7,952 nt of DNA from Candidatus Fibrimonadales bacterium (GCA_009788135.1 WQSA01000060.1:3305-11256), one strand, 5' to 3'. Shown: positions 1 through 6,402, counted from the stretch's first letter. Numbers and translations are program-made. Notes: generated from the letters alone by a model not told the origin.

Positions 1-875
1 CCTTTGTCTGCGCCGTCTATGTATTGCCAGAATACTTCTGCGGCAACTTCGTAATCAGCTTGGTTGTAGTAAGCTTCTGCCATGTGGTAAAGAGCGTAAG
101 CGGCTTCCTTTTTCTCCCTGGGTGTATTGGTAGGGATATTCGTGATGTTTTTGTAAGCCTTTATAGCATCTGCCCACTTGTTGGTGTTATAGTAATGCTC
201 GCCTATGCGAAGCCATGCGCTTGGAGTCAAAGTGTGGTTCGGATATTTCTTTACCATTGTGTGACGGAGATCCAAAGCCTGTTTCACCTCGCCTTTGGTT
301 TCCAAAATAAAGGAAGCCTGGAACAGCATGTTAGGAGCGGCCGGGCCATCCGGGAAATATTTCACGTAATCTAGGAAAACCGGCAATGCCCTATCGTGGT
401 TCGGTTTTGGCGGATTGCTTGTTTTAGAGCACTGCGGAAATTTCTTCACGTTGTTGTCGCGGTCAGCGCACCATTGAACAAGCTTTTCAAACTCATTTTG
501 CTCCTGAGTGAAATTATACTCAGCCAATTTGTAAAGCTCTTGGCCCAACTGCTGCAAAATGGTTTGGCAATTGTTGTCTTTCTTTTTGTCTGTTGTGCGG
601 CATTTGCGCATATCGGATTGCTCTTCCCATTTCTTGACGGCAGCTTCAAGCGCATCTGAACTGGTGACGCTTCCAACGCGGCAAGCCTGTTCGGCTTTCG
701 CTTTTTGATTTCTGTAGTCTTCTGCGCATTTTGGATAGCCTTTGTTTTTGCTACCCATTTTTTTGCATCTTTCCATAAGGGCTTTAGCCTTATCGGTTTC
801 TGCCTTACACGCCGGTTGCGCAAACACAATACCTGTCAGCGCCAACATACTAAATAAGAGGACTTTCAAATTCAT
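1..875 (-). CDS. Secreted Cys-rich TPR-repeat protein, 3' end cut by window edge
   Basis: Partial gene: 291 codons are open from an ATG at 875-873 to the left edge with no stop. The product starts MNLKVLLFSMLALTGIVFA, a clear Sec signal peptide likely cut before QPAC. Residues about 20-155 are charged, probably helical, and hold eight cysteines (C23, 37, 50, 65, 92, 103, 136, 149). Residues about 160-291 look like tetratricopeptide repeats (for example WLRIGEHYYNTNKWADAIKA, then a second unit around AAYALYHMAEAYYNQADYEV). Start choice: AAGGA at 886-890 lies 10 bases before this ATG; in-frame ATGs at 884 and 893 lack a well-placed ribosome site. It lies 25 bases after the barrel/TPR gene, so it is very likely co-transcribed with it. 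TPRs usually mediate protein-protein contacts; a periplasmic scaffold role is inferred. The exact family is not recognised. Confidence 0.85.
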   Translation of the reverse strand, partial: MNLKVLLFSMLALTGIVFAQPACKAETDKAKALMERCKKMGSKNKGYPKCAEDYRNQKAKAEQACRVGSVTSSDALEAAVKKWEEQSDMRKCRTTDKKKDNNCQTILQQLGQELYKLAEYNFTQEQNEFEKLVQWCADRDNNVKKFPQCSKTSNPPKPNHDRALPVFLDYVKYFPDGPAAPNMLFQASFILETKGEVKQALDLRHTMVKKYPNHTLTPSAWLRIGEHYYNTNKWADAIKAYKNITNIPTNTPREKKEAAYALYHMAEAYYNQADYEVAAEVFWQYIDGADK

Positions 876-900
876 TTTTCGCATTTCCTTCATTGACAAA

Positions 901-3174
901 TTACTCCAAATCTTCAAGATCATCAAGATCATCAAGATCGCCCAAATCGGATGCTCCGCCTCCGGCACCGCCAGGTTGCGAAGCTATTTTTGAAGATACA
1001 ACCGCAGCAGTTAAACCTGCATCTTGCTGAACTCTTATTCTGCTGGCTTCAAAGCGATCGCTCTGAATAACTCTTTGCTGGAATTCAGCAAAGTTTTCAA
1101 TTTCGCGATTAGCTCTTTCAAAATCAGGACGGAGAGCAGCACGTTTCTGCTCAACTCTTGGAGTCGGCAACTGACGGGCTAAATCCAGCGCTCTAATCTG
1201 AATTGTATCAAATCTATCTTTCATGCCATCGTAAGCAGTTCTGGCACTATCTTTTTGATCTTTTGAAATTGCCGGATTCTTTGAGAGCTGCTCGGCCTTT
1301 TTCAAATTGGCATCTGCACGCCTGAGATTGCCTTCCATATAATCGCAATATCCTTCAACCAGATATGCTTCCGAAACCAAGTAGGAATTCGGACGGTTTC
1401 TTATTATCCAAGCCGTGAACGGACGAGCCTGCTGAGTGTTGCGAACTTTCAAGAAGCTCCATGCAAGAGCAAGAGCCGCTTCTTCGTAGAACGGAGAGTT
1501 GACATTTGACACCTGGCCGTAAAGCTGTGCCGCTTCTGCCAAGCCTTCAGGTTCAGCAAAGAAAATGTGGCCAAGTTTTACCTTCGCTGCATCTTGCAAA
1601 TCTTTTTCAGACTGGTTTGATGGCTGCTGGCTTATAATATCGCTAAAAGAGCCTTTAGCTTCGTTCCACTGTTCCAAACGGCTATAAGCTATACCCATTG
1701 TGTAGCGAGCGTAGAAATAGTTTGCATTGCCCGGCAAAATGGAATTCAGCAATTCAATGGCATCCTTATTCTGACCCTGTTCAAACTTTATCTGGCCAGC
1801 AATATAATCTGCATCCGGCTTCACATCGGATTTAGGGAAGTTCTGAACGATATACTGATATTTTACCATAGCTTCGCCATAGCGGCCTTCTTTATAGTCT
1901 ATGTTCATCAACTGGAAATGATATTTTGGAACTTGGTCAGAATGAGGATATTTCCTGATTGACTCGTTGTAAACTCTTTGCGCTGCTAAGTGCATGCGCA
2001 TATTTTCAAAGGATTTTCCTTTGTAGAATGCCGCTTGGTCAACCAAATGGAATGTGGGATATTTCGTTTGCACTTTGCCAAAAGCGTAAGAAGCCGCAAT
2101 AAAGTCGCGGTTAAGATACAAACGCATAGCAGCGCGGTAATCGTTTTCCGGCTCTATTTTCAAGCGGCGGTATCTGGCTTCGCCAATCTTCTCTTCGCGA
2201 GTATCGCCAAAGCGGGCGCTAGCACGAACATTCCACAAAAATCCGCGATTCTTTTTCTCTATCAAATCATCGTGGGACATTTCCAAGTCAAGCGCAAGAT
2301 AGCGGAAGAAGTTCACATCTTTTACATTTATTGTTGCGCCCACAACAGGATAGCCTTCCTTTGTCAAACGCCCTTTAACGCCAAGATGAGATGTTAAGAA
2401 GTAAGTAGCAGAGACTCCAAATTCAATCATGTTGCCTTCGCCACCTTCCAATTCATTGTGGAAGACGTCTATCATGCTAACTTCGCCTTTGATTTCCAAA
2501 GAGCGGTTGAAACCGCGATAGAACAAAGATATATTGAGGTTTGAAGGAATTGCATAGCCATCTACATCTGCGCCGCCAAAAGCAGGAGCAACAAAGCCAT
2601 AGCCAGAATTTGGTTCATCGCCCACGCCGGCAATAACCGGTTGTGCCCAATTTTGAAGGGCAACGCCAATTTGCACATGCCCTAATTTTGAACTGCTTAT
2701 GGGATTCCAGCTAATTCCAAAGTCTGAACCTAGAGTAATCTGGTTGTTGTAACCAAAGTGGTTCACATACAAAACCGACAAGTTCACGCCTATAGCCAGA
2801 CTGTGGAGCAAACGATAGGCATAACCTATCATATAGGCATTTTCTGTGTAAGAACCTCTGTCTCCGGCATTGGGATCAACTTCGGCTCCGTTCTCAAAGA
2901 AGGTAAAACCTATAGCATGATCGTAGCCAAAAGGATACACTATTGAGCCATATTCCTGCATGGCCGCACCGCTTATGGTGCTGAAGAAGCCGCCTGTGAC
3001 TTCCAACTGGTCGTTTTCAACCATGCCGGCAGGGTTTACATACATGGAAGTGGTTCCGCCGAATTCGCCAAACCAATCATTTTGCTGATACTTATTTGGT
3101 GAATAAGAAGGCGATGCAAGCAAGTAGCTTGCTGAACAAAACACTAACGCAATGGAGAGTAATACTTGTTTCAC
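901..3174 (-). CDS. Outer-membrane beta-barrel (PorV/FadL-like) fused to TPR repeats, 757 aa
   Basis: The product has a signal peptide (residues 1-20, ending SYLLA). Residues about 35-325 alternate hydrophobic and glycine-rich strands, starting with FGEFGGTTSMYVNPAGM. This resembles the N-terminal 'NPAG' signature of PorV/PorQ and FadL-type barrels, and the region ends in a strand-like RASARFG. Residues about 345-630 carry several TPR-like helical pairs (for example DQAAFYKGKSFENMRMHLAAQRVYNESIRKYP split over one unit). A charged helical stretch follows at 640-715, then a Gly-rich, acidic tail ending LGDLDDLDDLEDLE. The start is GTG at 3174-3172, supported by AAGGAG nine bases upstream. It lies 13 bases after the OmpA-type gene and is probably translationally coupled to it. 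Inferred role: an OM pore or anchor whose periplasmic TPR arm recruits partners encoded beside it. The barrel family assignment is by eye and moderately sure; the TPR part is surer. Confidence 0.85.
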   Translation of the reverse strand: MKQVLLSIALVFCSASYLLASPSYSPNKYQQNDWFGEFGGTTSMYVNPAGMVENDQLEVTGGFFSTISGAAMQEYGSIVYPFGYDHAIGFTFFENGAEVDPNAGDRGSYTENAYMIGYAYRLLHSLAIGVNLSVLYVNHFGYNNQITLGSDFGISWNPISSSKLGHVQIGVALQNWAQPVIAGVGDEPNSGYGFVAPAFGGADVDGYAIPSNLNISLFYRGFNRSLEIKGEVSMIDVFHNELEGGEGNMIEFGVSATYFLTSHLGVKGRLTKEGYPVVGATINVKDVNFFRYLALDLEMSHDDLIEKKNRGFLWNVRASARFGDTREEKIGEARYRRLKIEPENDYRAAMRLYLNRDFIAASYAFGKVQTKYPTFHLVDQAAFYKGKSFENMRMHLAAQRVYNESIRKYPHSDQVPKYHFQLMNIDYKEGRYGEAMVKYQYIVQNFPKSDVKPDADYIAGQIKFEQGQNKDAIELLNSILPGNANYFYARYTMGIAYSRLEQWNEAKGSFSDIISQQPSNQSEKDLQDAAKVKLGHIFFAEPEGLAEAAQLYGQVSNVNSPFYEEAALALAWSFLKVRNTQQARPFTAWIIRNRPNSYLVSEAYLVEGYCDYMEGNLRRADANLKKAEQLSKNPAISKDQKDSARTAYDGMKDRFDTIQIRALDLARQLPTPRVEQKRAALRPDFERANREIENFAEFQQRVIQSDRFEASRIRVQQDAGLTAAVVSSKIASQPGGAGGGASDLGDLDDLDDLEDLE

Positions 3175-3183
3175 TTTTAATTT

Positions 3184-3189
3184 CTCCTT
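3184..3189 (-). promoter_or_regulatory. Shine-Dalgarno AAGGAG overlapping upstream stop codon
   Basis: On the minus strand the string TAAGGAG holds both the TAA stop of the beta-helix/OmpA gene (3190-3188) and the ribosome site AAGGAG of the next gene. A 9-base spacer follows, then GTG. This decides the GTG start of the 757-residue protein and suggests that ribosomes ending the first gene re-initiate on the second. Confidence 0.8.
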
Positions 3190-4630
3190 AGTTATCCGTG
3201 CGTTGGAATTCTATGCGGCGGTTTTTCGCTCTTCCCGCTGCGGTGTTATTGGATGCGATTGGCTGATCTGGACCTCTGCCCTCGTAATCAAGGCGAGACG
3301 AGCTTATGCCGCGGCTTATTAAAAAGTCCACAACAGATTTAGCGCGTGCTTCCGAGAGTTTTTGGTTTGCGTCTCTGCCACCCTGATTATCTGTATGTCC
3401 AACTACTTTGAACGATACTTCTTTGTAGGCTTGCATAGTTTCCACAACTACCATAAGGTTGCCAAATGATTCGTCTGTGATATCAGCTTTTCCGCTTACG
3501 AAGTTAACTCCTTCCACCACGAACACTTTCTTTGGCGGTGGCGGTGGCGGTGGCGGCGCTTCTTCCGGTTCCGGTTCCGGTTCGGGGACGTATTCCGGTT
3601 CATCCGGTTTGAATTCCGGTTCCGGTTCATCTTCCACAACTCTCCGAACTTCTCCGGATTCGTCTATAACCAGTTTCGGGCGGACCACGTTGACATCTTC
3701 GATTAAGCCTATATCTCGGCGGCCTTGTCCTCTTTTTACCATAGGGGATTTTGGCTGCACATAAAAATTGGGATTGAAAACCGATGGATTGCGGAAGAGC
3801 GGATCCAAAGATACATTGGTTCTGTTGACTTTGATAAAGCGATTGAACGGATAATAATTCTTGTATATATTATTATAATCCATGCGGGTTTGGCCTGAAG
3901 CTGGATCTGCAAAGACTCCATAGTAGTGGTTTTCCATAAAGATATTGTTCACAACAACTACGTTCGAGGGACCTTTCAGTGCAAGCCCTGAATAGCCATT
4001 GCGAAGCACCACGTTATGTTCTATTTTGGAGTCCAGGGACTTAGCACCCCAAGCTAAGATACCGCTCCAGCGATTGCCGTAAACAACGTTGTTTGCTATT
4101 TCCGGCAGGGAGATAAAAGCCGCTATGCCAGTGGAGTGGTTATCCAAAACTATGTTGTTATGCATGTAAAGACCGCCCGTATTCTCGCAGAGAACGCCTT
4201 CGAGACCGTTGCGGATGGTAAAGTGGGATATTTCAGATTCTGTTACGCCCATAACGGTTGGACCTCTGCGTCCGCCGTCTATTATAGTGGTTAGAGGATC
4301 TTCGCCTTTTAGCACCACGTCCATTATGAGGGTTATGTTTTCGTTGTAAACGCCGCGTTTTACAAAGACTGTATCTCCAGCATCTGCATTTCCGAGTGCA
4401 TCGGTAATTGTTTTATAATCTCTTGGAACGTGGATTTTCCTTGCGGCTTTACGGCCATAAGATTTTCCATCTCCTAAGGTTCTATAGCCAGGGCCATCGC
4501 TATCTTCTTCTGTTGCTGACGATCCTTCGCTGCTTTCGGTATCGTCATCCAAATCAGCATAAGCCATTGAAGAACATATGGCTATTGCCAATGCGATACA
4601 TTTTAGGGATTCAATGCTTTTGTTCATCAT
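3188..4630 (-). CDS. Secreted right-handed beta-helix protein with C-terminal OmpA peptidoglycan-binding domain, 480 aa
   Basis: Signal peptide at residues 1-25 (ending SSMAYA), then a short acidic Ser/Glu region. Residues about 65-310 form a pectin-lyase-like right-handed beta-helix. The signs are the entry motif IHVPRDYKTITDALGNADAG with GDTVFVKRGVYNENI, repeated 'NNIV/NNVV/NNIF' turns, and the closing pattern DPLFRNP with SPMVKRG and DIGLI. Residues 335-368 are a Pro/Glu linker with eight consecutive prolines. Residues about 369-480 match the OmpA C-terminal domain: GHTDN, LSEARAKSVVDFLISRGI and NRRIEF. D414 and R429 sit where OmpA contacts diaminopimelate. So the protein should bind peptidoglycan non-covalently and present a beta-helix. 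No lyase active site was recognised, so a binding or structural role is more likely than catalysis. GAGGAG at 4633-4638 sits 2 bases from the first ATG and 5 from a second at 4627, which may be the true start. The first ATG overlaps the upstream TGA as ATGA. Confidence 0.9.
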   Translation of the reverse strand: MMNKSIESLKCIALAIAICSSMAYADLDDDTESSEGSSATEEDSDGPGYRTLGDGKSYGRKAARKIHVPRDYKTITDALGNADAGDTVFVKRGVYNENITLIMDVVLKGEDPLTTIIDGGRRGPTVMGVTESEISHFTIRNGLEGVLCENTGGLYMHNNIVLDNHSTGIAAFISLPEIANNVVYGNRWSGILAWGAKSLDSKIEHNVVLRNGYSGLALKGPSNVVVVNNIFMENHYYGVFADPASGQTRMDYNNIYKNYYPFNRFIKVNRTNVSLDPLFRNPSVFNPNFYVQPKSPMVKRGQGRRDIGLIEDVNVVRPKLVIDESGEVRRVVEDEPEPEFKPDEPEYVPEPEPEPEEAPPPPPPPPKKVFVVEGVNFVSGKADITDESFGNLMVVVETMQAYKEVSFKVVGHTDNQGGRDANQKLSEARAKSVVDFLISRGISSSRLDYEGRGPDQPIASNNTAAGRAKNRRIEFQRTDN

Positions 4631-4806
4631 TTCTCCTCATCCTTCTTTGAGCCTTGTATTGAGTTCCTAAGCTCCTGGGCCGTTTTTTTAATGTTCTGCA
4701 AGTGTTTGCGTGCCCGGGTTCCGGCAGCTTTATTGCCACGCCCGAACTTGGCATATTCTGCCCTAAACAGTTCCAGTTCACTCTCAAGATTTTGCAACAG
4801 ATCCAT
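4627..4806 (-). CDS. Hc1-family histone H1-like small basic protein, 59 aa
   Basis: A 59-residue protein, MDLLQNLESELELFRAEY followed by GRGNKAAGTRARKHLQNIKK, TAQELRNSIQ and a charged tail. The block GNKAAGTRARK with TAQELR is the hallmark of the Hc1 family of bacterial histone H1-like proteins (chlamydial Hc1 N-terminal region and short Bacteroidetes homologues), and the length fits. The family condenses or binds DNA in Chlamydia; the role of short free-living homologues is less clear. Start choice: ATG 4806-4804 has GGAG five bases upstream (4812-4815). The frame stays open to an ATG at 4860, but that extension (MCYSPKKNVF...) is translated from the AT-rich promoter region and lacks the family pattern. 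Its TGA overlaps the start of the beta-helix/OmpA gene, so it appears to be the first gene of the envelope operon. Confidence 0.8.
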   Translation of the reverse strand: MDLLQNLESELELFRAEYAKFGRGNKAAGTRARKHLQNIKKTAQELRNSIQGSKKDEEK

Positions 4807-4933
4807 AAACACTCCAAGTGGTTCTACTGAAAATACATTTTTTTTTGGGGAATAGCACAAATTTTCTGAAAAAAACCAATTTTTTCTTCTTTTTTTAGGT
4901 TTTTACCCCAAAAAAATGCTAATTTTGCTTCTT
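4807..4933. promoter_or_regulatory. Divergent intergenic region with spaced inverted repeat (likely divergent promoters)
   Basis: This AT-rich stretch separates the minus-strand Hc1 gene from plus-strand xseB and must hold the promoters of both, unless xseB is driven otherwise. It has long A and T runs and a perfect 11-base inverted repeat, TTTTTTTGGGG at 4840-4850 and CCCCAAAAAAA at 4906-4916, with 55 bases between the arms. I could not identify convincing -35/-10 pairs on either strand. The inverted repeat could be an operator or a chance product of homopolymer runs. Confidence 0.45.
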
Positions 4934-5137
4934 ATGGGTGCTGCAAATGCAAAATATAGCGAGGCTGTCAAGAGGCTGGAAGAGATTTTAGAGAGCATAG
5001 ATCGCTCCAGCGTAGGCATAGACGAGCTTGCGGAATTGGTAAAAGAGGCTGCCGATTTGATTAAAAATTGCCGTACCTTGCTTGCAAGCTCGGAGCAGAG
5101 CGTTCAGGAATCACTTAAAACCTTGGAAGATGGGTAA
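4934..5137 (+). CDS. xseB: Exodeoxyribonuclease VII small subunit
   Basis: A 67-residue protein, MGAANAKYSEAVKRLEEI then a helical hairpin ending KNCRTLLASSEQSVQESLKTLE. It matches the XseB family in size and pattern: the N-terminal 'YxEAvkRLEEIle', the middle 'sxxgIDELAELVKEAADLI' and the final 'CrxlLxxsEqxV'. XseB is the small subunit of exonuclease VII, which degrades single-stranded DNA in the cytoplasm with the large catalytic subunit XseA. XseA is not in this window. The frame also has an ATG at 4916, which would add the residues LILLL; that would be a hydrophobic N-terminus unsuited to a cytoplasmic subunit and lies in AT-rich sequence, so 4934 is preferred. No clear Shine-Dalgarno precedes either ATG, so the start is uncertain. 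It is transcribed divergently from the Hc1 gene and convergently with the FISUMP lipoprotein gene. Confidence 0.88.
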   Translation: MGAANAKYSEAVKRLEEILESIDRSSVGIDELAELVKEAADLIKNCRTLLASSEQSVQESLKTLEDG

Positions 5138-5146
5138 TTAGAACCT

Positions 5147-5160
5147 TCACCCGGAGGCTC
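5147..5160 (+). repeat. 14-base direct repeat, copy 1 (TCACCCGGAGGCTC)
   Basis: Identical to 5238-5251. It forms the left arm of the hairpin downstream of xseB. Confidence 0.8.
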
Positions 5161-5171
5161 CCCCGAGCCTC
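5154..5171 (+). terminator. Possible xseB terminator hairpin
   Basis: GAGGCTC at 5154-5160 and GAGCCTC at 5165-5171 form a perfect 7-base stem around a CCCC loop, 16 bases after the xseB stop. A smaller CCC-AGA-GGG stem follows at about 5173-5181. No T-run follows at once, so it may be a weak or factor-assisted terminator, or only a mobile palindromic repeat. Confidence 0.4.
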
Positions 5172-5232
5172 GCCCAGAGGGTCTGTCAAAAGCAAAATTG
5201 TCGTTTTTGTGTGATATTCGTGGGGATAAAGG

Positions 5233-5251
5233 GAGCCTCACCCGGAGGCTC
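5233..5251 (-). terminator. Possible terminator hairpin after the FISUMP lipoprotein gene
   Basis: GAGCCTC at 5233-5239 pairs with GAGGCTC at 5245-5251 around a 5-base loop. On the minus strand the stem starts within the TAG stop codon of the FISUMP gene and is followed by CC and TTTAT, a short U-tract. Its position fits a terminator for the minus-strand operon, though the U-run is poor. Confidence 0.45.
5238..5251 (+). repeat. 14-base direct repeat, copy 2 (TCACCCGGAGGCTC)
   Basis: Identical to 5147-5160 and part of the second hairpin. The wider 19-base units at 5165-5183 and 5233-5251 are also related, with a few mismatches. Confidence 0.8.
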
Positions 5252-6384
5252 TAGTTCTTTATGCAGCGCACTGAAAGCAGGTATTCTGTCTTGGCATGCC
5301 GCTTCTCATTCATTACTTGTTTGTCATTGGTCATTTCATACGCGAAGGCATCTGACGCATTATGCTGAGTATCGCTCCACCAGCTGGAATTTACGCTTAT
5401 ATTTAAAGCCGGATTAAATGTACTTGGCGCATCGCCTTTCTTGTAATTCATCTCTACCCCGGAAAAGTAACCCGATCCGCTCGTAAGCTTGCTTGTATTG
5501 CAAGATACGCAAAAGCCACCGCCTATAGCTTTGAAGCCGTAATAATCCCTGCCATTGCCGTTGTTTTTCCAGCCGCTGGTTGCCTTCAACCTTGTTGCAA
5601 CATCCCAGTCAAACCAATAATCTTCACAATTTTGGAAAACTTCATCTTCAACAAAATCCTTTAATTTGTTCCAGTCATCTCGAGTTGGCAGCTTCCAGCC
5701 ACTAGGGCAAGCTGTGCGAGCTGCGGCCCAATCATACAAGCGGCCGTATTTATCGCAATTTTGCTCAGCAGCATCCGACATGAGAAGCCCTAATTCTTGC
5801 ACTGTGTTAGGGAACATATCATCTGTGGCAGAAGCATAGCATCTGCTACCGGAAGCTTTGTAATTCAAATTCTCTGCCATCCATATTTGATTGCCTATTT
5901 TAACGGTTTCGTATCTTTTGTCATTTCGGATATCAACGAAAGGACTGTCAAATACAGGCGGATCTGGCTGTTCAGGCGGATTTGCATCGCAAAAATCATC
6001 GCCGTTATATATTGCACTGGATAAGTTGCCTCCTATTGAACTTGATGAGCCTCCTACCCTGGAGCTTGACGAGTTGCTTCCTGCAGAGCCGCCAGCCGTT
6101 GAGCTTGAAGAATTGTCTGTACCGCCGGATGAGCTAGGAGAGCTCCCGCCTGCGGAGCTTGATGAATTGGAATTGCCTGCTGTTGAGCTTGAAGAATTGC
6201 CTGTGCCGCCGGATGAACAGGATGAGACCCCTGAGCTAGAGCTTATCTCGCCTTGCGTATTGGAACTAGAGGAATTTTTATCTTCATAATCAGTGACGCT
6301 AAAAGCACAGGAAATCATTATTTGAACCCCAATCATACTGATTAATAGGGACAATAAGATTTTAAAAGCAAACTTAGCACTCAT
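5251..6384 (-). CDS. FISUMP-domain lipoprotein with Ser-rich linker, 377 aa
   Basis: Residues 1-25 are a hydrophobic signal ending IMIS before C26, a near-consensus lipobox, so this is probably a lipoprotein. Residues about 35-124 form a linker almost wholly of Ser, Gly, Asn and Thr, with 4-Ser blocks typical of Fibrobacter secreted proteins. Residues about 145-377 match the Fibrobacter succinogenes major paralogous domain (FISUMP, TIGR02145): TVKIGNQIWMAENLNY, YGRLYDWAAA, CPSGWKLPTRDDWNKL, GFKAIGGGFC and the terminal LLSVRCIKN. The motifs GWKLPTRDDW and SVRCI resemble those of C-type-lectin/formylglycine-generating-enzyme-like folds, which would suit ligand binding; that is inference. The function of FISUMP domains is not established. 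The gene is the third of a minus-strand unit, 18 bases after the small barrel gene and downstream of the GH45 cellulase, so a surface role linked to plant polymers is plausible. No good Shine-Dalgarno precedes its ATG. Confidence 0.92.
   Translation of the reverse strand: MSAKFAFKILLSLLISMIGVQIMISCAFSVTDYEDKNSSSSNTQGEISSSSGVSSCSSGGTGNSSSSTAGNSNSSSSAGGSSPSSSGGTDNSSSSTAGGSAGSNSSSSRVGGSSSSIGGNLSSAIYNGDDFCDANPPEQPDPPVFDSPFVDIRNDKRYETVKIGNQIWMAENLNYKASGSRCYASATDDMFPNTVQELGLLMSDAAEQNCDKYGRLYDWAAARTACPSGWKLPTRDDWNKLKDFVEDEVFQNCEDYWFDWDVATRLKATSGWKNNGNGRDYYGFKAIGGGFCVSCNTSKLTSGSGYFSGVEMNYKKGDAPSTFNPALNISVNSSWWSDTQHNASDAFAYEMTNDKQVMNEKRHAKTEYLLSVRCIKN
6098..6216 (-). repeat. Intragenic direct repeat in the Ser-rich linker (84-base period)
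   Basis: The 35 bases at 6098-6132 recur at 6182-6216 with two mismatches, offset by 84 bases (28 codons, in frame). They encode SSGGTDNSSSSTA and SSGGTGNSSSSTA in the FISUMP lipoprotein. This points to duplication of a linker module. Confidence 0.8.
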
Positions 6385-6402
6385 ACTTGCAATATAGTAA
6401 AT

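Noticed and set aside
446..829. Minus-strand open frame of 127 residues
   Set aside because: It is out of frame with the signal-peptide-bearing TPR protein that covers the same bases and continues to the window edge.
3459..3764. Plus-strand open frame coding Gly-9 and Ser-Gly repeats
   Set aside because: It is the antisense of the Pro/Glu linker of the beta-helix/OmpA gene, whose protein motifs are unmistakable on the minus strand.
3700..4450. Polysaccharide lyase or NosD-type function for the beta-helix
   Set aside because: The fold signature is clear but no catalytic residues or copper-pathway neighbours were seen.
4807..4860. N-terminal extension of the Hc1-like protein
   Set aside because: It would translate the AT-rich promoter region and has no ribosome site; the ATG at 4806 has GGAG and matches family length.
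4820..4900. Specific -35/-10 promoter for the Hc1 gene
   Set aside because: Candidates such as TATTTT have only partial matches and no good -35 partner, so none is called.
4916..4933. Signal-peptide-like start of xseB (LILLLMGAANA)
   Set aside because: XseB is cytoplasmic; the hydrophobic codons come from AT-rich non-coding sequence and the ATG at 4934 fits the family.
5147..5251. CRISPR-like direct repeats
   Set aside because: Only two copies of 14 bases, both part of hairpins, with no regular spacers.
5891..6289. Plus-strand open frame coding Glu-Leu-Pro repeats
   Set aside because: Antisense of the Ser-rich linker of the FISUMP lipoprotein; the repeats come from Ser codons read backwards.
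6390..6400. TATATT box before the FISUMP gene as its own promoter
   Set aside because: No matching -35 at proper distance, and the gene lies 18 bases after its neighbour on the same strand, so co-transcription is simpler.
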